DNA of 16,268 nt from RGIG2707 sp045600065 (GTDB taxonomy: Bacteria > Bacillota > Clostridia > Peptostreptococcales > Anaerovoracaceae), in NCBI GenBank assembly GCA_045600065.1, contig JAZRXE010000076.1:1-16268 (forward strand). Direction: 5' to 3'. Position numbers and translations under genes: made by a program. The notes under the pieces are model-generated. The model was not told the DNA's origin. It was given only the letters and a program-made list of their open reading frames with translations, and did not search any database. Below are positions 1 to 6,186 of the stretch, one piece after another (position 1 is the first letter of the stretch; the number at the start of each line of letters is the position of its first letter).

Positions 1-159
1 CGCCCGTTCTTCTTCGGCGGCCAGCCTGTCACGGACTGCCGTGTATTCCTCACGGCTGATCTTGCCGTCAGAATACTGTTCATAGAAGCTGAGCTTCTCC
101 AGATGGTTCTGCGAGATATAAGTATATATGTATATATTAAGAAAGAGGAATTCCTGTTT
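1..159 (-). pseudogene. Probable large serine recombinase remnant (partial, runs off left edge)
   Basis: Reading the minus strand from about 120 to 1 gives an open frame containing LEKLSFYEQYSDGKISREEY, then an Ala/Glu/Arg-rich stretch. This resembles the segment after the zinc ribbon of large serine recombinases, where a Tyr-Glu-x-Tyr-x-x-Gly-x-Ile-x-x-Glu-Glu-Tyr pattern precedes a coiled coil. The frame opens after a stop at 158-160. Between that stop and about 120 the sequence is AT-rich and does not look coding, and there is no convincing start codon or Shine-Dalgarno site. I read it as an N-terminally truncated remnant, but the gene continues beyond base 1 and I cannot see its end. The family call rests on about 40 residues. 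A short unrelated protein with a charged helix is the alternative. Confidence 0.4.
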
Positions 160-370
160 TCACTGCCCATCGGTGTCCTGATTTGCTATGTTATTGTCGA
201 ATAAAATGATAAAATTCCATCCCATTTTTATCCCATTTTAATGTGCAAATCTCACGTTTTTGCACCTTTTTGATGAGTCTGAAAATGACCTTGATGTGTA
301 ATGAAATGGTATTTGCGCTGTTTCAAAAACGTTGAAATTTCAATAGGGACACGCCTTTAGCCTTGAAATG
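160..370. other. AT-rich intergenic stretch without a recognisable gene
   Basis: No reading frame here looks coding. It holds a short imperfect direct repeat (ATCCCATTTTTA and ATCCCATTTTA, about 219-240). It also holds a 7-bp inverted repeat, GTGCAAA (243-249) with TTTGCAC (259-265), followed by CTTTTT. That could be a weak plus-strand terminator, but the stem is AT-rich and the call is uncertain. Confidence 0.4.
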
Positions 371-400
371 AAAAGGCCCGGAACATTTCTGTTCCGAGCC
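371..400 (-). terminator. Intrinsic terminator of ssrA
   Basis: On the minus strand GGCTCGGAAC (400-391) pairs with GTTCCGGGCC (384-375), ten base pairs with one G-U, around a 6-nt loop. A run of four T follows (374-371). It begins 8 nt after the tmRNA CCA end, as expected for an independent ssrA terminator. Confidence 0.85.
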
Positions 401-407
401 CATCTGA

Positions 408-763
408 TGGTGAAGGCGGCGAGAGTCGAACTCGCGTCCGAAAGCTGATCCACAAGGCTTTCTCCGAGCGCAGCCGAATGTTTGAATTTCGAAAGCAGAG
501 ACGCCGATCGGCGGGCTTGGCTGCCTTCTATCCCGTAGCTCTCTCAGGTACCGGGAGCTCCCTGAGGGTTTTCCTGCATATCTGACGCCGGTATCCGGAC
601 CTGCAGGCGAATCCGGGCCGACGCGCTAAGCTAAATTAAGCTACTGCGAGTCTATAGTTGTTGTTGTCGTTTCTTTTGAAAACGCGGTCCTTTTTAACGC
701 AGCCGAACCAACTGCGGCTCGCTTACCCGGCTTCACTGCCCCCGTCGAAACCTTTACGCCCCC
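408..763 (-). ncRNA. ssrA: Transfer-messenger RNA (tmRNA)
   Basis: tmRNA rescues stalled ribosomes together with SmpB, acting first as a tRNA-Ala mimic and then as an mRNA for a degradation tag. The 5' end GGGGGCG followed by TAAAGGTTTCGACGGGG (minus strand from 763) and the 3' end with a T-arm (GCGAG-TTCGACT-CTCGC) and encoded CCA at 408 are diagnostic. The acceptor stem GGGGGCG pairs with CGCCTTC through five Watson-Crick and two G-U pairs, which fixes both ends; length is 356 nt. The tag frame ends at the TAA at 638-636 and reads NDNNNYRLAVA, preceded in frame by AGA (674-672) where Ala GCA is usual. An extended -10 promoter lies upstream and a terminator downstream. The ends rest on pairing, not on mapping. 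Confidence 0.95.
636..674 (-). CDS. tmRNA proteolysis tag reading frame
   Basis: Inside ssrA the minus strand reads AGA, then codons for N D N N N Y R L A V A, then TAA. The AAC-GAC start and small hydrophobic end match the bacterial tag layout. The usual Tyr-Ala-Leu-Ala-Ala ending is replaced by Tyr-Arg-Leu-Ala-Val-Ala. The exact resume codon is inferred by aligning AAC-GAC with the E. coli tag; it may be AGA, coding Arg, instead of GCA. Confidence 0.75.
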   Translation of the reverse strand, partial: RNDNNNYRLAVA

Positions 764-790
764 ACGAAGACATCACCGAGATGCAAGCTA

Positions 791-818
791 ATAATACCAT
801 AAAACCCGGGCGGCGCAA
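791..818 (-). promoter_or_regulatory. Promoter of ssrA
   Basis: The minus strand shows TTGCGC (818-813), a 16-nt spacer and TATTAT (796-791) preceded by TGG, an extended -10 element. Initiation near 784 would give a 5' leader of about 20 nt, to be removed by RNase P, which is normal for tmRNA precursors. Confidence 0.6.
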
Positions 819-856
819 ATTAAGTAAATATTACAGCCGGGAGTTTTGTTACAGCT

Positions 857-884
857 TTGATAAATATCGGGCGGGAGATATACA
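857..884 (+). promoter_or_regulatory. Promoter of the rluA-like/lepB/smpB cluster
   Basis: TTGATA (857-862), a 16-nt spacer and TATACA (879-884) form a reasonable sigma-A promoter, divergent from the ssrA promoter. The predicted leader is about 25 nt and shows no clear Shine-Dalgarno sequence before the ATG at 917. Confidence 0.5.
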
Positions 885-916
885 GAAAAGCTAATGTGTG
901 ATAAAATCAATCAGTT

Positions 917-1918
917 ATGAGAGAGATCAGCATTGCACAAAACGACGCAGACCAGCGCCTGGACAGATTTTTGAAAAAATATCTGGCAAAAGCGCCTCTG
1001 TCAGCCATATATAAAATTATCCGCAAGGATGTAAAGGTAAACGGCAAAAGGCAGAAAGAGGACTACATGCTCCGGGCAGACGATGTGCTGAGCCTCTACC
1101 TGGCAGATCAGGACATAGAAGCCTATACACAGAAGAACCGTCCCCATTGTGCTAAGAGGCAGTTTACCGTGTGCTATGAGGATGACAATCTGATAATAGT
1201 CAGCAAGCCCTTCGGGCTTCTGGTCCACGGCGACAAGACCGAGAAAAAGGACACCCTGGCTAACCAGGTGGTGGATTACCTGATCGAAAGCGAAGCATAT
1301 TCACCCAGAGCCGAAAAGAGCTTCGTTCCGAGCCCTGTGCACAGGCTGGACCGCAATACCACGGGGCTGGTCATTTTCGGAAAGAACGCCGAAGCCCTCA
1401 GACTGCTGTCCGCCATGCTCAAAAAGGAGCCGCAAAGCAGCGAGGAAAGCAGGGACGGCAGCGCAGGAAGAACCCTGCGAAAGATATACCTGACCATAGT
1501 TGAGGGCCGTCTGGACAAGGAGCTTCATCTGAAAAACAAGCTGCTCAAGGACGAGCAGCGCAACAGAGGCAGGGTGCTGCCCCTAAGCGCGGATCAGGGC
1601 AAATACATAGAAACCATAGCAAGGCCGGTATATTCCAACGGCAGATATACCCTCACCGAGGTGGAACTGGTGACCGGGCGAAGCCATCAGATAAGGGCTC
1701 ACCTGAGCAAGGCAGGCCATCCCCTGCTGGGAGACACCAAGTACGGCGGCAGACCCGCGGCGGATCAGACCACTCAGCTGCTCCACGCATGGAAGATAGA
1801 ATTCACCGACGCGCCGGAGCCCCTGGCCTATCTTAACGGAAAGACAGTGGAAGCCCCCCTGCCTTTCGACTGGAAAATAACGCAGACACGCCTTCTGGGC
1901 AAGGAGATATACCAATGA
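917..1918 (+). CDS. RluA-family 23S rRNA/tRNA pseudouridine synthase with S4 domain
   Basis: Predicted to isomerise specific uridines in rRNA or tRNA to pseudouridine in the cytoplasm. Residues 1-65 look like an S4 RNA-binding domain (RLDRFLKKYL, VNGKRQKEDYMLRADD). The catalytic core follows, with the RluA/RluC/RluD motif HRLDRNTTG, whose Asp is D145, and the downstream GRSHQIRAHL block. At 333 residues it is close to the usual RluC/RluD size. The start is fixed by an in-frame stop at 899-901 and by the S4 domain beginning at once; no strong ribosome binding site is seen. It is the first gene of a cluster and its stop overlaps the lepB start. The substrate (RluC-, RluD- or other position) cannot be told from sequence, so no symbol is given. 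Confidence 0.9.
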   Translation: MREISIAQNDADQRLDRFLKKYLAKAPLSAIYKIIRKDVKVNGKRQKEDYMLRADDVLSLYLADQDIEAYTQKNRPHCAKRQFTVCYEDDNLIIVSKPFGLLVHGDKTEKKDTLANQVVDYLIESEAYSPRAEKSFVPSPVHRLDRNTTGLVIFGKNAEALRLLSAMLKKEPQSSEESRDGSAGRTLRKIYLTIVEGRLDKELHLKNKLLKDEQRNRGRVLPLSADQGKYIETIARPVYSNGRYTLTEVELVTGRSHQIRAHLSKAGHPLLGDTKYGGRPAADQTTQLLHAWKIEFTDAPEPLAYLNGKTVEAPLPFDWKITQTRLLGKEIYQ

Positions 1919-2448
1919 AAATCAGCGAAGATCTTAAGGAATGGATAAAAGACATAGCTCTGGCTCTGCTGGTCAGCTTCCTTATCCTTCAGGTTGTGCA
2001 GCCCACCATAGTCAGGGAGCACTCCATGGAGCACACCCTCCACGAGGATGATTATGTCTTTGTAAACAAGCTGGCCTACAAGACCGGAGAGCCCCAGCGG
2101 GGAGATATCATAGTCTTCCGCAGCAGCCTCAAGACCGTGGACGGAAAGGAAAAGCAGCTTGTCAAGAGGATCATCGCCCTGCCCGGAGACACCATTGCCA
2201 TCCACGATGGCGCAGTGGTGCTCAACGGTACGGAAATAGCGGAAAATTACACCAGGGACGGCTACACTGCCACAGAGATGGAAGAGGTGACGGTTCCCGA
2301 GGGCTGCCTGTTCGTCATGGGGGACAACAGACAGAACAGCGCCGACAGCAGAAGCTCAGCCGTAGGCATGGTATCTCTGGATACTGTAGTGGGAAAGGTA
2401 GGCTTCCGTCTCTTCCCCATCGATTCAATAGGAAGCGTGTATAAATAA
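1915..2448 (+). CDS. lepB: Signal peptidase I
   Basis: Membrane serine protease that removes signal peptides from secreted preproteins. One N-terminal transmembrane helix (about residues 12-29) is followed by box B with the nucleophile Ser37 (EHSMEHTL), the general-base Lys84 (LVKRIIALPGD) and the C-terminal box GDNRQNSADSR (136-146). The length of 177 residues fits Gram-positive SPases with a single anchor. The ATG overlaps the preceding stop by 4 nt and has a good AAGGAG site about 10 nt upstream. The family usually has Pro after Ser-Met-Glu; here it is His40. The stop overlaps the smpB start by one base, so the genes are probably translationally coupled. Confidence 0.93.
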   Translation: MKISEDLKEWIKDIALALLVSFLILQVVQPTIVREHSMEHTLHEDDYVFVNKLAYKTGEPQRGDIIVFRSSLKTVDGKEKQLVKRIIALPGDTIAIHDGAVVLNGTEIAENYTRDGYTATEMEEVTVPEGCLFVMGDNRQNSADSRSSAVGMVSLDTVVGKVGFRLFPIDSIGSVYK

Positions 2449-2912
2449 TGGGAATAAAGATCGTTTCGAACAACAAGAAAGCCCGCCATGATTTCTTCTT
2501 CGAGGAGACCTACGAGGCAGGCCTGGTGCTTACAGGCACGGAGATAAAATCGGTCCGCGCCGGCGGCGTAAACCTGAGGGATTCTTACGCAAAGGTGGTA
2601 AACGGCGAGGTATGGGTATACAATATGAATATAAGCCCGTACGCTCAGGGGAACCGCTTCAATTCCGATGCCATGAGACCCAAAAAGCTGCTGCTGCATA
2701 AAAACGAGATCCGGACCATGGATCAGGACACCGCACAGAAGGGACTGACCCTGATACCCGTTCAGGTCTATCTGGACGAAAAGGGCAAGGCCAAGCTTCA
2801 GCTGGCTGTGGCAAGGGGAAAGAAGCTCTACGACAAGAGGGCCGACATTGCAAAGAGAGATGCGGAAAGGGATATGGACCGCAGCTATAAAAACAGGGGG
2901 AAAGATGAATAA
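2448..2912 (+). CDS. smpB: SsrA-binding protein SmpB
   Basis: SmpB binds the tRNA-like part of tmRNA, delivers it to stalled ribosomes and probes the empty mRNA channel with its C-terminal tail. The 154-residue product shows the family pattern in order: NKKARHDFF near the start, the GTEIKSVRAG block, NMNISPYAQG, ARGKKLYDKR and a basic C-terminal tail ending in a KRDAERDMDR-type helix. Length is typical. The ATG shares one base with the lepB stop. The gene lies about 1.7 kb from ssrA on the opposite strand, so both parts of the rescue system are in this window. Confidence 0.97.
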   Translation: MGIKIVSNNKKARHDFFFEETYEAGLVLTGTEIKSVRAGGVNLRDSYAKVVNGEVWVYNMNISPYAQGNRFNSDAMRPKKLLLHKNEIRTMDQDTAQKGLTLIPVQVYLDEKGKAKLQLAVARGKKLYDKRADIAKRDAERDMDRSYKNRGKDE

Positions 2913-3516
2913 GATTAGAGATTTTATCTATGATTTCAACGATATCGTGGTAGCTTTGCTGATAATAGCGATTACCGCAGGAATAGTATGCTGGAGGGTG
3001 GATACCATTATGGACTACCCTGCTTATCTGGCGGCAAAGGCCTCGGGACCTCAGATCCCGGACACTGATTTTACCGATGTGGATCTGACTCCGGGAGAGG
3101 TAGACGTGAATCTGAACCGGAATCCCGAGGACGTGGACATTCCGGAAGCTCCCGGAGAAGAAACTCAAGGCGGACAGACCGAAGTCGGAGAGAATCAGGA
3201 AGGAGAGGCGCCTCAGGGCGGACAGACCGAGGGTGAACAGCCCGAGGGCGGAGAGAATCAGGGTGAACAGGGCCAGACATCCTCGGGCAAGCTTGCAGAC
3301 GGCAAGACTACAGAGGATACCAGGATAAGCATTCCCTCCGGCGTATCCAGCAGCAAGATCGGAGACATTCTGCTCGAAGCCGGCCTGATAGAAAGCAAGG
3401 ATGCCTTCAACAAGGCGGTATCCGACAAAAACGCCGAACAAAAGCTGAAGGCAGGAGACTTCATGATTCCTGCAGGATCAACTGTTGCGGATATAGTGAA
3501 CATCATCAGCAAGTAG
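2905..3516 (+). CDS. Single-pass membrane protein with MltG/YceG-like LysM-type domain, no transglycosylase domain
   Basis: Start chosen at ATG 2905, behind a GGGGGAAAG site and overlapping the end of smpB by 8 nt; an upstream ATG at 2848 would overlap smpB by 65 nt. The 203 residues comprise one membrane helix (about 14-31), an acidic segment (50-85), a low-complexity linker rich in Gly, Gln and Glu with near-repeats of GGQTE and GENQ (about 85-125), and a C-terminal domain (140-203). That domain (ISIPSGVSSSKIGDILLEAG, GLIES, LKAGDFMIPAGST) resembles the LysM-like N-terminal domain of endolytic transglycosylase MltG. The long MltG catalytic domain with its essential Glu is absent. It may bind peptidoglycan or have a regulatory role at the cell envelope; the function is unproven. 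Confidence 0.7.
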   Translation: MNKIRDFIYDFNDIVVALLIIAITAGIVCWRVDTIMDYPAYLAAKASGPQIPDTDFTDVDLTPGEVDVNLNRNPEDVDIPEAPGEETQGGQTEVGENQEGEAPQGGQTEGEQPEGGENQGEQGQTSSGKLADGKTTEDTRISIPSGVSSSKIGDILLEAGLIESKDAFNKAVSDKNAEQKLKAGDFMIPAGSTVADIVNIISK

Positions 3517-3525
3517 GAGGTAAAA

Positions 3526-4455
3526 ATGGCACTTGTAACTACAAAGGAAATGTTCGAAAAGGCTCTGACTCAGGATTATGCAGTCGGCGCATTCAATGTT
3601 AACAACATGGAGATCATCCAGGGCATAGTCGACGCTGCAAAGGCCGAAAACGCGCCCCTGATACTTCAGGTCTCCGCAGGCGCACGCAAATACGCAAGGC
3701 CCGCCTATCTTGTAAAGCTGGTTGAAGCAGCCATGATGGACACCGATCTGGACATCTGCCTGCATCTTGACCACGGTGAAAACTTCGATATCTGCAAAAA
3801 GTGCGTGGATGACGGCTTCACCTCCGTTATGATAGACGGCTCCAGATTCCCCCTGGAGGAAAACATCCGCATCACCAAGGAGGTCGTTGACTATGCACAC
3901 GATCACGGCGTAGTCTGCGAGGCAGAGCTGGGAAAGCTGGCAGGAGTCGAGGACGCAGTAAATGTCAGCGCCAGAAATGCCACCTTCACCGTTCCCGAAG
4001 AGGCTGCCGAATTTGTCGCAAAGACCGGCGTCGACTCACTGGCAGTGGCCATAGGCACCAGCCACGGCGCGTACAAGTTCAAGGGCACGCCCTACCTGGA
4101 TTTTGAAAGACTCAAAGAGATACACGCACTAATCCCCGACACTCCGCTGGTACTCCACGGAGCATCCTCCGTTCCTGCTGAATTTGTTGCCCGCTGCAAC
4201 GAATTCGGAGGCACCATTCCCGGCGCCCAGGGCGTTCCCGAAGACATGATACTTGAAGCTGTAAAGCACGGCGTCTGCAAGGTCAACATCGATACCGACC
4301 TGAGGCTGGCCATGACCGCAGAGATCCGCAGATTCCTGATCGAAAACCCCTCCGAGTTCGACCCCAGAAAGTATCTGGGACCCGGCAGGGACGCAATACA
4401 GAGAATGGTCGCCCACAAGATGAGAGACGTTCTCAACTGCTCCGGAAGAAAATAG
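3526..4455 (+). CDS. fba: Class II fructose-1,6-bisphosphate aldolase
   Basis: Zn-dependent aldolase of glycolysis and gluconeogenesis, cleaving fructose-1,6-bisphosphate to glyceraldehyde-3-phosphate and dihydroxyacetone phosphate in the cytoplasm. The 309 residues carry the class II features: catalytic Asp82 with metal ligand His83 (HLDHGEN), Glu134 (CEAELGKLAG), His180 (GTSHGAYK), His211 (LHGASSVP), and the phosphate-binding NIDTDLR near 254-260. A strong AGGAGG site lies 5 nt before the ATG. It is the last gene of the plus-strand cluster, 9 nt after the preceding stop. No convincing terminator follows at once; the next hairpin with a T-run is at 4562-4592. Related GatY/KbaY (tagatose) aldolases are a less likely alternative. 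Confidence 0.93.
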   Translation: MALVTTKEMFEKALTQDYAVGAFNVNNMEIIQGIVDAAKAENAPLILQVSAGARKYARPAYLVKLVEAAMMDTDLDICLHLDHGENFDICKKCVDDGFTSVMIDGSRFPLEENIRITKEVVDYAHDHGVVCEAELGKLAGVEDAVNVSARNATFTVPEEAAEFVAKTGVDSLAVAIGTSHGAYKFKGTPYLDFERLKEIHALIPDTPLVLHGASSVPAEFVARCNEFGGTIPGAQGVPEDMILEAVKHGVCKVNIDTDLRLAMTAEIRRFLIENPSEFDPRKYLGPGRDAIQRMVAHKMRDVLNCSGRK

Positions 4456-4528
4456 AAACAAAGCCTTAAGTCAGGCGATCTCAGAGATATCCCGCATCCG
4501 ACCTCAGAGCGGTTCTACATCCGAGCGC

Positions 4529-4556
4529 TTGACAATATTTACCAATATGGTATAAT
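4529..4556 (+). promoter_or_regulatory. Consensus sigma-A promoter with dyad in spacer
   Basis: TTGACA (4529-4534) and TATAAT (4551-4556) both match consensus exactly, separated by 16 nt, with TGG before the -10 giving an extended element. A dyad TACCA-ATA-TGGTA (4540-4552) lies over the spacer and the start of the -10, where a repressor would act. The expected start of transcription is near 4562-4564. Confidence 0.85.
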
Positions 4557-4561
4557 TCAAG

Positions 4562-4592
4562 AGACGGGACATATATTTGACCCGTCTTTTTT
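4562..4592 (+). terminator. Intrinsic terminator directly after the promoter
   Basis: AGACGGG (4562-4568) pairs perfectly with CCCGTCT (4581-4587) around a 12-nt loop, and six T end at 4592. It starts at the predicted transcription start, so RNA from the 4529-4556 promoter would end after about 30 nt unless antitermination occurs. It may also serve as the terminator for fba, 107 nt upstream. Confidence 0.75.
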
Positions 4593-4597
4593 GTGCA

Positions 4598-5110
4598 ATG
4601 AAAAATCAATTAGTATCTGTTATTTCGGCGGCTTCAGCCCCGGTGCCCCGACTTGGAGGATCATACGCCGGTATGATCGGAGCATATGCCGTACCCGTGC
4701 TTTCGTACCCTGCTGCGATCATACTGCTGGGCCTGCTTGCCGCAGAGGACATAAGGACCATGGAGCTGTCGGACAGATGGACCCTGTGTATGTTCGCCCT
4801 GGGCTTTTTCAGGCCTCACTGGACGGCCTTTGCGGCATCGGCGGCTTGTCTGCTGGCCATGCTTCTGCTTTGCATCGCTGCGGATAAGACCCTGCCCATA
4901 GGTCTTGGAGACCTGAAGCTTTTCAGCGCCCTGGCCTTCAGCTTCGGGGGTATAAGGCTGCTTGCGACTCTGTCAGCAGCCTTCCTGCTTTCGGGGCTGT
5001 ATGCGGGGCTTTGCCTGACGCTGGGCACAAAAAAAGGAACGGACAGTTTTCCTCTGGTTCCGTTCCTTTTATCAGGCTTTTTACTCAGCTTTTACTGCTG
5101 CCCGGCTTAA
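4598..5110 (+). CDS. Type IV prepilin peptidase-like membrane protease (A24 family)
   Basis: An aspartic membrane protease of this type cleaves prepilins or pseudopilins on the inner side of the membrane. The 170-residue product is mostly hydrophobic helices. It has the two family aspartates: D51 in AAEDIRTMELSDR after the first helix, and D105 in GLGDLKL, the GxGD motif. The end, FPLVPFLLSGFLL, matches the family's closing Pro-Phe block. The ATG at 4598 directly follows the terminator T-run and lacks a Shine-Dalgarno site. A TTG at 4577 would lie inside the terminator. An ATG at 4673 follows a GGAGG 13 nt upstream and would still include the first helix, so the start is uncertain. No pilus or competence genes are near. 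The gap terminator lies inside its 3' end. Confidence 0.75.
   Translation: MKNQLVSVISAASAPVPRLGGSYAGMIGAYAVPVLSYPAAIILLGLLAAEDIRTMELSDRWTLCMFALGFFRPHWTAFAASAACLLAMLLLCIAADKTLPIGLGDLKLFSALAFSFGGIRLLATLSAAFLLSGLYAGLCLTLGTKKGTDSFPLVPFLLSGFLLSFYCCPA
5029..5070 (-). terminator. Terminator of gap, inside the convergent CDS
   Basis: A perfect 12-bp stem (5032-5043 with 5059-5070, core GGAACGGA/TCCGTTCC) with a 15-nt loop is followed on the minus strand by seven T (5035-5029). It lies 54 nt past the gap stop codon. On the plus strand it is followed by TTTT as well, so it may work in both directions. Confidence 0.85.
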
Positions 5111-5123
5111 TGCCCCGGCAGAG

Positions 5124-6137
5124 CTATTCGTGCTCGCCCATGTAGCGGACAAGTCTGAGCATATTGCAGGTATAACCCCATTCGTTGTCGTAGTAAGCGA
5201 TCAGCTTGAAGAACTTGTCATCCAGCTGTATGCCCATCTTTGCATCGAAGGCGCAGGGCTGGGAGCAGCCTACGAAATCGGTGGAAACAACGGCATCCTC
5301 GGTGTAGAGAATGACCTCGGACAGCTCGCCCTCGGCGGCTTCCTTCATCTTGGCGTTGATCTCTTCCAGAGTGGTGGGCTTGCTAAGGCGCAGGTCTACA
5401 TCGACTACGGAAACGTCAGCTGCGGGGATCCTGAACGCCATACCGGTGAGCTTGCCCTTGACCTCGGGGATCACCAGGCCTACAGCCTTGGCTGCGCCCG
5501 TGGTGGTGGGAATGATGTTGCCGAAAACGGAACGGCCCACTCTCCAGTCCTTGGGGGACTTTGTATCAACAGGAGCCTGCTTGGAAGTTGCGGCATGAAT
5601 GGTGGTCATAAGTCCGGATTCGATGCCGAAGTTGTCCTGGATCACCTTGCACAGAGGTGCCAGGCAGTTGGTGGTGCAGGAAGCTGCGGAAACGATGTTC
5701 ATTTCGGGCTTGTAGGTCTTTTCGTTGACGCCGTATACGAAGGTGGGGATGCCCTTGTCCTTTGCGGGTGCGGACATAATTACCTTCTTTGCTCCGGCCT
5801 CGATGTGCTGAAGAGCTTTTTCCTCGGTAAGGCAGGCACCGGTGCAGTCGATGACATACTCGGCTCCGCATTCCTTCCAGGGGATGGCGTTGAATTCGGT
5901 TTCTGCGTAAACGGGTATCTTCTTTCCGTTGATGATGATACCGTCTTCGTATTTGTCCAGCTGTGCGTCAAAGCGGCCGAACACTGTGTCGTAGCGCAGC
6001 ATGTAGAGCATATAATCCAGGTCTCTGCTCCTCCAGTTGATGCCGACGATCTCGTAAGGCTCACCCCACTGCTCTGCGGCCATAATGGCGATCTTGGCAA
6101 TGCGGCCAAATCCACTGATACCAATCTTAATAGACAT
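5124..6137 (-). CDS. gap: Type I glyceraldehyde-3-phosphate dehydrogenase
   Basis: Oxidises glyceraldehyde-3-phosphate to 1,3-bisphosphoglycerate in glycolysis. Start chosen at ATG 6137, behind AGGAGGGT, instead of the longer frame beginning at 6161; this gives 337 residues, the usual length. The N-terminal NAD-binding motif is ISGFGRIAK (usually INGFGRIGR). The catalytic Cys154 is in SAASCTTNCLAP, the assisting His181 in TTIHAATS, then NIIPTTTGAAKAVG, GKLTGMAFRIP and YDNEWGY. The Asp that normally follows Asn at the end of the second strand and contacts the NAD adenosine ribose is replaced by Trp35 (GINWRSRD). It is last in the ecfA1-ecfA2-ecfT-trmB-gap series, 49 nt after trmB, and may also have its own promoter. 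It is convergent with the prepilin peptidase gene. Confidence 0.93.
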   Translation of the reverse strand: MSIKIGISGFGRIAKIAIMAAEQWGEPYEIVGINWRSRDLDYMLYMLRYDTVFGRFDAQLDKYEDGIIINGKKIPVYAETEFNAIPWKECGAEYVIDCTGACLTEEKALQHIEAGAKKVIMSAPAKDKGIPTFVYGVNEKTYKPEMNIVSAASCTTNCLAPLCKVIQDNFGIESGLMTTIHAATSKQAPVDTKSPKDWRVGRSVFGNIIPTTTGAAKAVGLVIPEVKGKLTGMAFRIPAADVSVVDVDLRLSKPTTLEEINAKMKEAAEGELSEVILYTEDAVVSTDFVGCSQPCAFDAKMGIQLDDKFFKLIAYYDNEWGYTCNMLRLVRYMGEHE

Positions 6138-6186
6138 TCTACCCTCCTGATCAGTAAACAAATGTATTAAATACCCTTTGATTTTA

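Noticed and set aside
243..271. Plus-strand intrinsic terminator
   Set aside because: The stem has only 7 bp and is AT-rich, the loop is 9 nt, and no plus-strand gene ends upstream in the window. Mentioned only as a possible hairpin.
658..894. A 78-codon plus-strand frame over ssrA
   Set aside because: It lies over the complement of tmRNA and its promoter. The tmRNA structure explains this sequence and the frame has no ribosome binding site.
5130..6170. A 346-codon open frame on the plus strand opposite gap
   Set aside because: It is the antisense shadow of a clearly recognisable gap gene. Its translation resembles no family, and the minus-strand gene explains the region fully.
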